DNA from: Candidatus Burkholderia humilis
Lineage (GTDB): Bacteria; Pseudomonadota; Gammaproteobacteria; Burkholderiales; Burkholderiaceae
Direction of reading: 5' to 3'
Length of the DNA: 64,000 nucleotides
NCBI GenBank assembly: GCA_001184405.1
Contig: LFMX01000003.1
Location: forward strand, 62,001-126,000
Shown piece after piece: positions 63,146-64,000 of the stretch (within the stretch, counting starts at the first letter, position 1; every line of letters begins with the position of its first letter). The position numbers and the translations under genes are program-made. The notes under the pieces were generated by a model. It was given only the letters and a program-made list of their open reading frames with translations. It had not been told where the DNA came from and did no database searches.

Positions 63146-64000
63146 TTAGCGACGCGGTCGTGGCGCAGGCGCCGGCTTGCCGTGCGCGACGGCCATCGCC
63201 AGTTCGAACATGCCGGCCCACGGATCGGGCGGCGGCTCGCTGCCGCGCTTGCCCGTGCTGCCCGACAAACCCTTCACCTGCCGATCCAGCCGCGCCGCCA
63301 GCGACAGCGCCTTTTCGAGCGCTTCGTTCGTCACGCGCGAAAGCGCCGGTCTGATCAACCGTTCACGCGGACCCCAGACGCGGTTTTCGCGCATCAGCGT
63401 GGCGAGCGGTTTGCCCGCCGCGACGCCGCGCTTGATACGCAACAGCGTGCGCACTTCCTCGACGAGCGCCCACAGCACGAGCACGGCGCCTTCGCCTTCG
63501 TCCTTCAGGCCGTCGAGCATGCGCGCGAGACGGCCGACATCGCCGGTCAATATGGCTTCGTTGAGCTTGAAGACGTCGTAACGCGCGACGTTCAGCACCG
63601 CGTCGTGAATCTGCTCGAATGTGAGCACGCCCTGCGGATACAGCAGTCCGAGCTTCTGAATTTCCTGATGCGCGGCGAGCAGATTGCCCTCCACGCGCTC
63701 CGCGATAAACAGCAGCGCGCGCCGCCCTTCCTCGCCCGGCGCGACGCGCTGGCCTTGCGCCGACAACCGCTGACTGACCCACATCGGCAATTGCGCGCGT
63801 TCCACCGGATCGATCTTCAGCACGACGCCCGCGCCCAGCAGCGCCGTGAACCACGCCGATTTCTGCGTGGCGGCGTCCAGATGCGGCAGCGTCACGAGCA
63901 TGAGGATGTCGGGGTTATCGGCGGCGGCGAGCGTTTTCAGCGCATCCGCGCCTTCCTTGCCGGGCTTACCGGTCGGAATGCGCAGTTCGATGAGCTGACG
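63146..64000 (-). CDS. holA: DNA polymerase III delta subunit, partial (5' end beyond window)
   Basis: C-terminal 284 residues of the clamp-loader delta subunit, which opens the beta clamp. The frame is open to the window edge (RQLIELRIPTGKPGKEGADALKTLAAADNPDIL) and continues with LVTLPHLDAATQKSAWFTALL, GRRALLFIAERVEGNLLAAHQEIQKLGLLYP, VARYDVFKLNEAILTGD and VLWALVEEVRTLLRIKRG. These match the helical collar domain of HolA. The stop is at 63146. No internal lesion is visible in the part shown. Confidence 0.93.
   Translation of the reverse strand, partial: RQLIELRIPTGKPGKEGADALKTLAAADNPDILMLVTLPHLDAATQKSAWFTALLGAGVVLKIDPVERAQLPMWVSQRLSAQGQRVAPGEEGRRALLFIAERVEGNLLAAHQEIQKLGLLYPQGVLTFEQIHDAVLNVARYDVFKLNEAILTGDVGRLARMLDGLKDEGEGAVLVLWALVEEVRTLLRIKRGVAAGKPLATLMRENRVWGPRERLIRPALSRVTNEALEKALSLAARLDRQVKGLSGSTGKRGSEPPPDPWAGMFELAMAVAHGKPAPAPRPRR

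Overview
The window is a high-GC betaproteobacterial chromosome segment. Gene content and order (lptD-surA-pdxA-rsmA, betIBA, DUF485-actP, edd-eda-hexR, pcm fused to an erythromycin-esterase domain, a DprE1/DprE2/UbiA block) point to Burkholderiaceae, most likely the Caballeronia/Paraburkholderia branch. It is not a normal free-living genome: of about 60 recognisable genes only some 22 have intact reading frames, and the rest are still easily readable but carry frameshifts, stops, internal deletions or truncations. Housekeeping genes (rsmA, surA, lptD, purB, proA, holA) are clean while catabolic, transport and storage genes are broken. That is the pattern of a recent host-restricted symbiont in early genome reduction, for example a leaf-nodule or insect Caballeronia; this assignment is inference.

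Layout. 1-2.5 kb: broken glycogen genes glgC-glgA. 2.9-5.8 kb: intact pdxY, a small conserved gene, a DinB-fold gene and a broken alpha/beta hydrolase. 5.8-8.7 kb: a sugar transporter and GH31 glycosidase, both broken, the latter ending in a group II intron scar. 9-15 kb: a broken hydrolase, a broken TonB receptor behind a Zur-like site, and two decayed paralogous secreted glycosidases. 15.5-23.6 kb: intact gabD, then choline/betaine genes with intact betI but broken betA and betB, a permease and a GlxA-type regulator merged by deletion, and a broken AEC carrier. 23.6-32.2 kb: GNAT, cupin and bluB (intact); porin, cytochrome oxidase I/II, ParB-like, pcm-ere and mgtC (broken). 32.3-38.6 kb: broken kup, MFS transporter and actP; intact ppnP and DUF485. 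38.6-43.4 kb: a polyprenyl-phosphoryl-pentose type operon, dprE1/dprE2 intact and ubiA/GT87 broken. 43.5-47.8 kb: a Crp fragment joined to a GT41 fragment, WYL regulator, broken Sir2, one small ORF. 47.8-53.5 kb: rsmA, pdxA (broken), surA, lptD. 53.7-56.9 kb: broken amgK-murU, intact purB. 56.9-61.4 kb: the whole gluconate/Entner-Doudoroff block is broken although both HexR-like sites remain. 61.3-64 kb: hemJ, proA, holA (partial).

Functionally the lesions remove glycogen storage, the Entner-Doudoroff route, choline-to-betaine oxidation, acetate and potassium uptake systems, peptidoglycan sugar recycling, one terminal oxidase and de novo PLP synthesis through PdxA, while B6 salvage (pdxY), outer-membrane assembly, purine, proline and DNA replication genes remain. 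Mutation types recur: one- or two-base indels often in short homopolymers, tandem duplications of 13-21 bp, G-to-A changes turning Trp codons into stops, and deletions that join unrelated genes.
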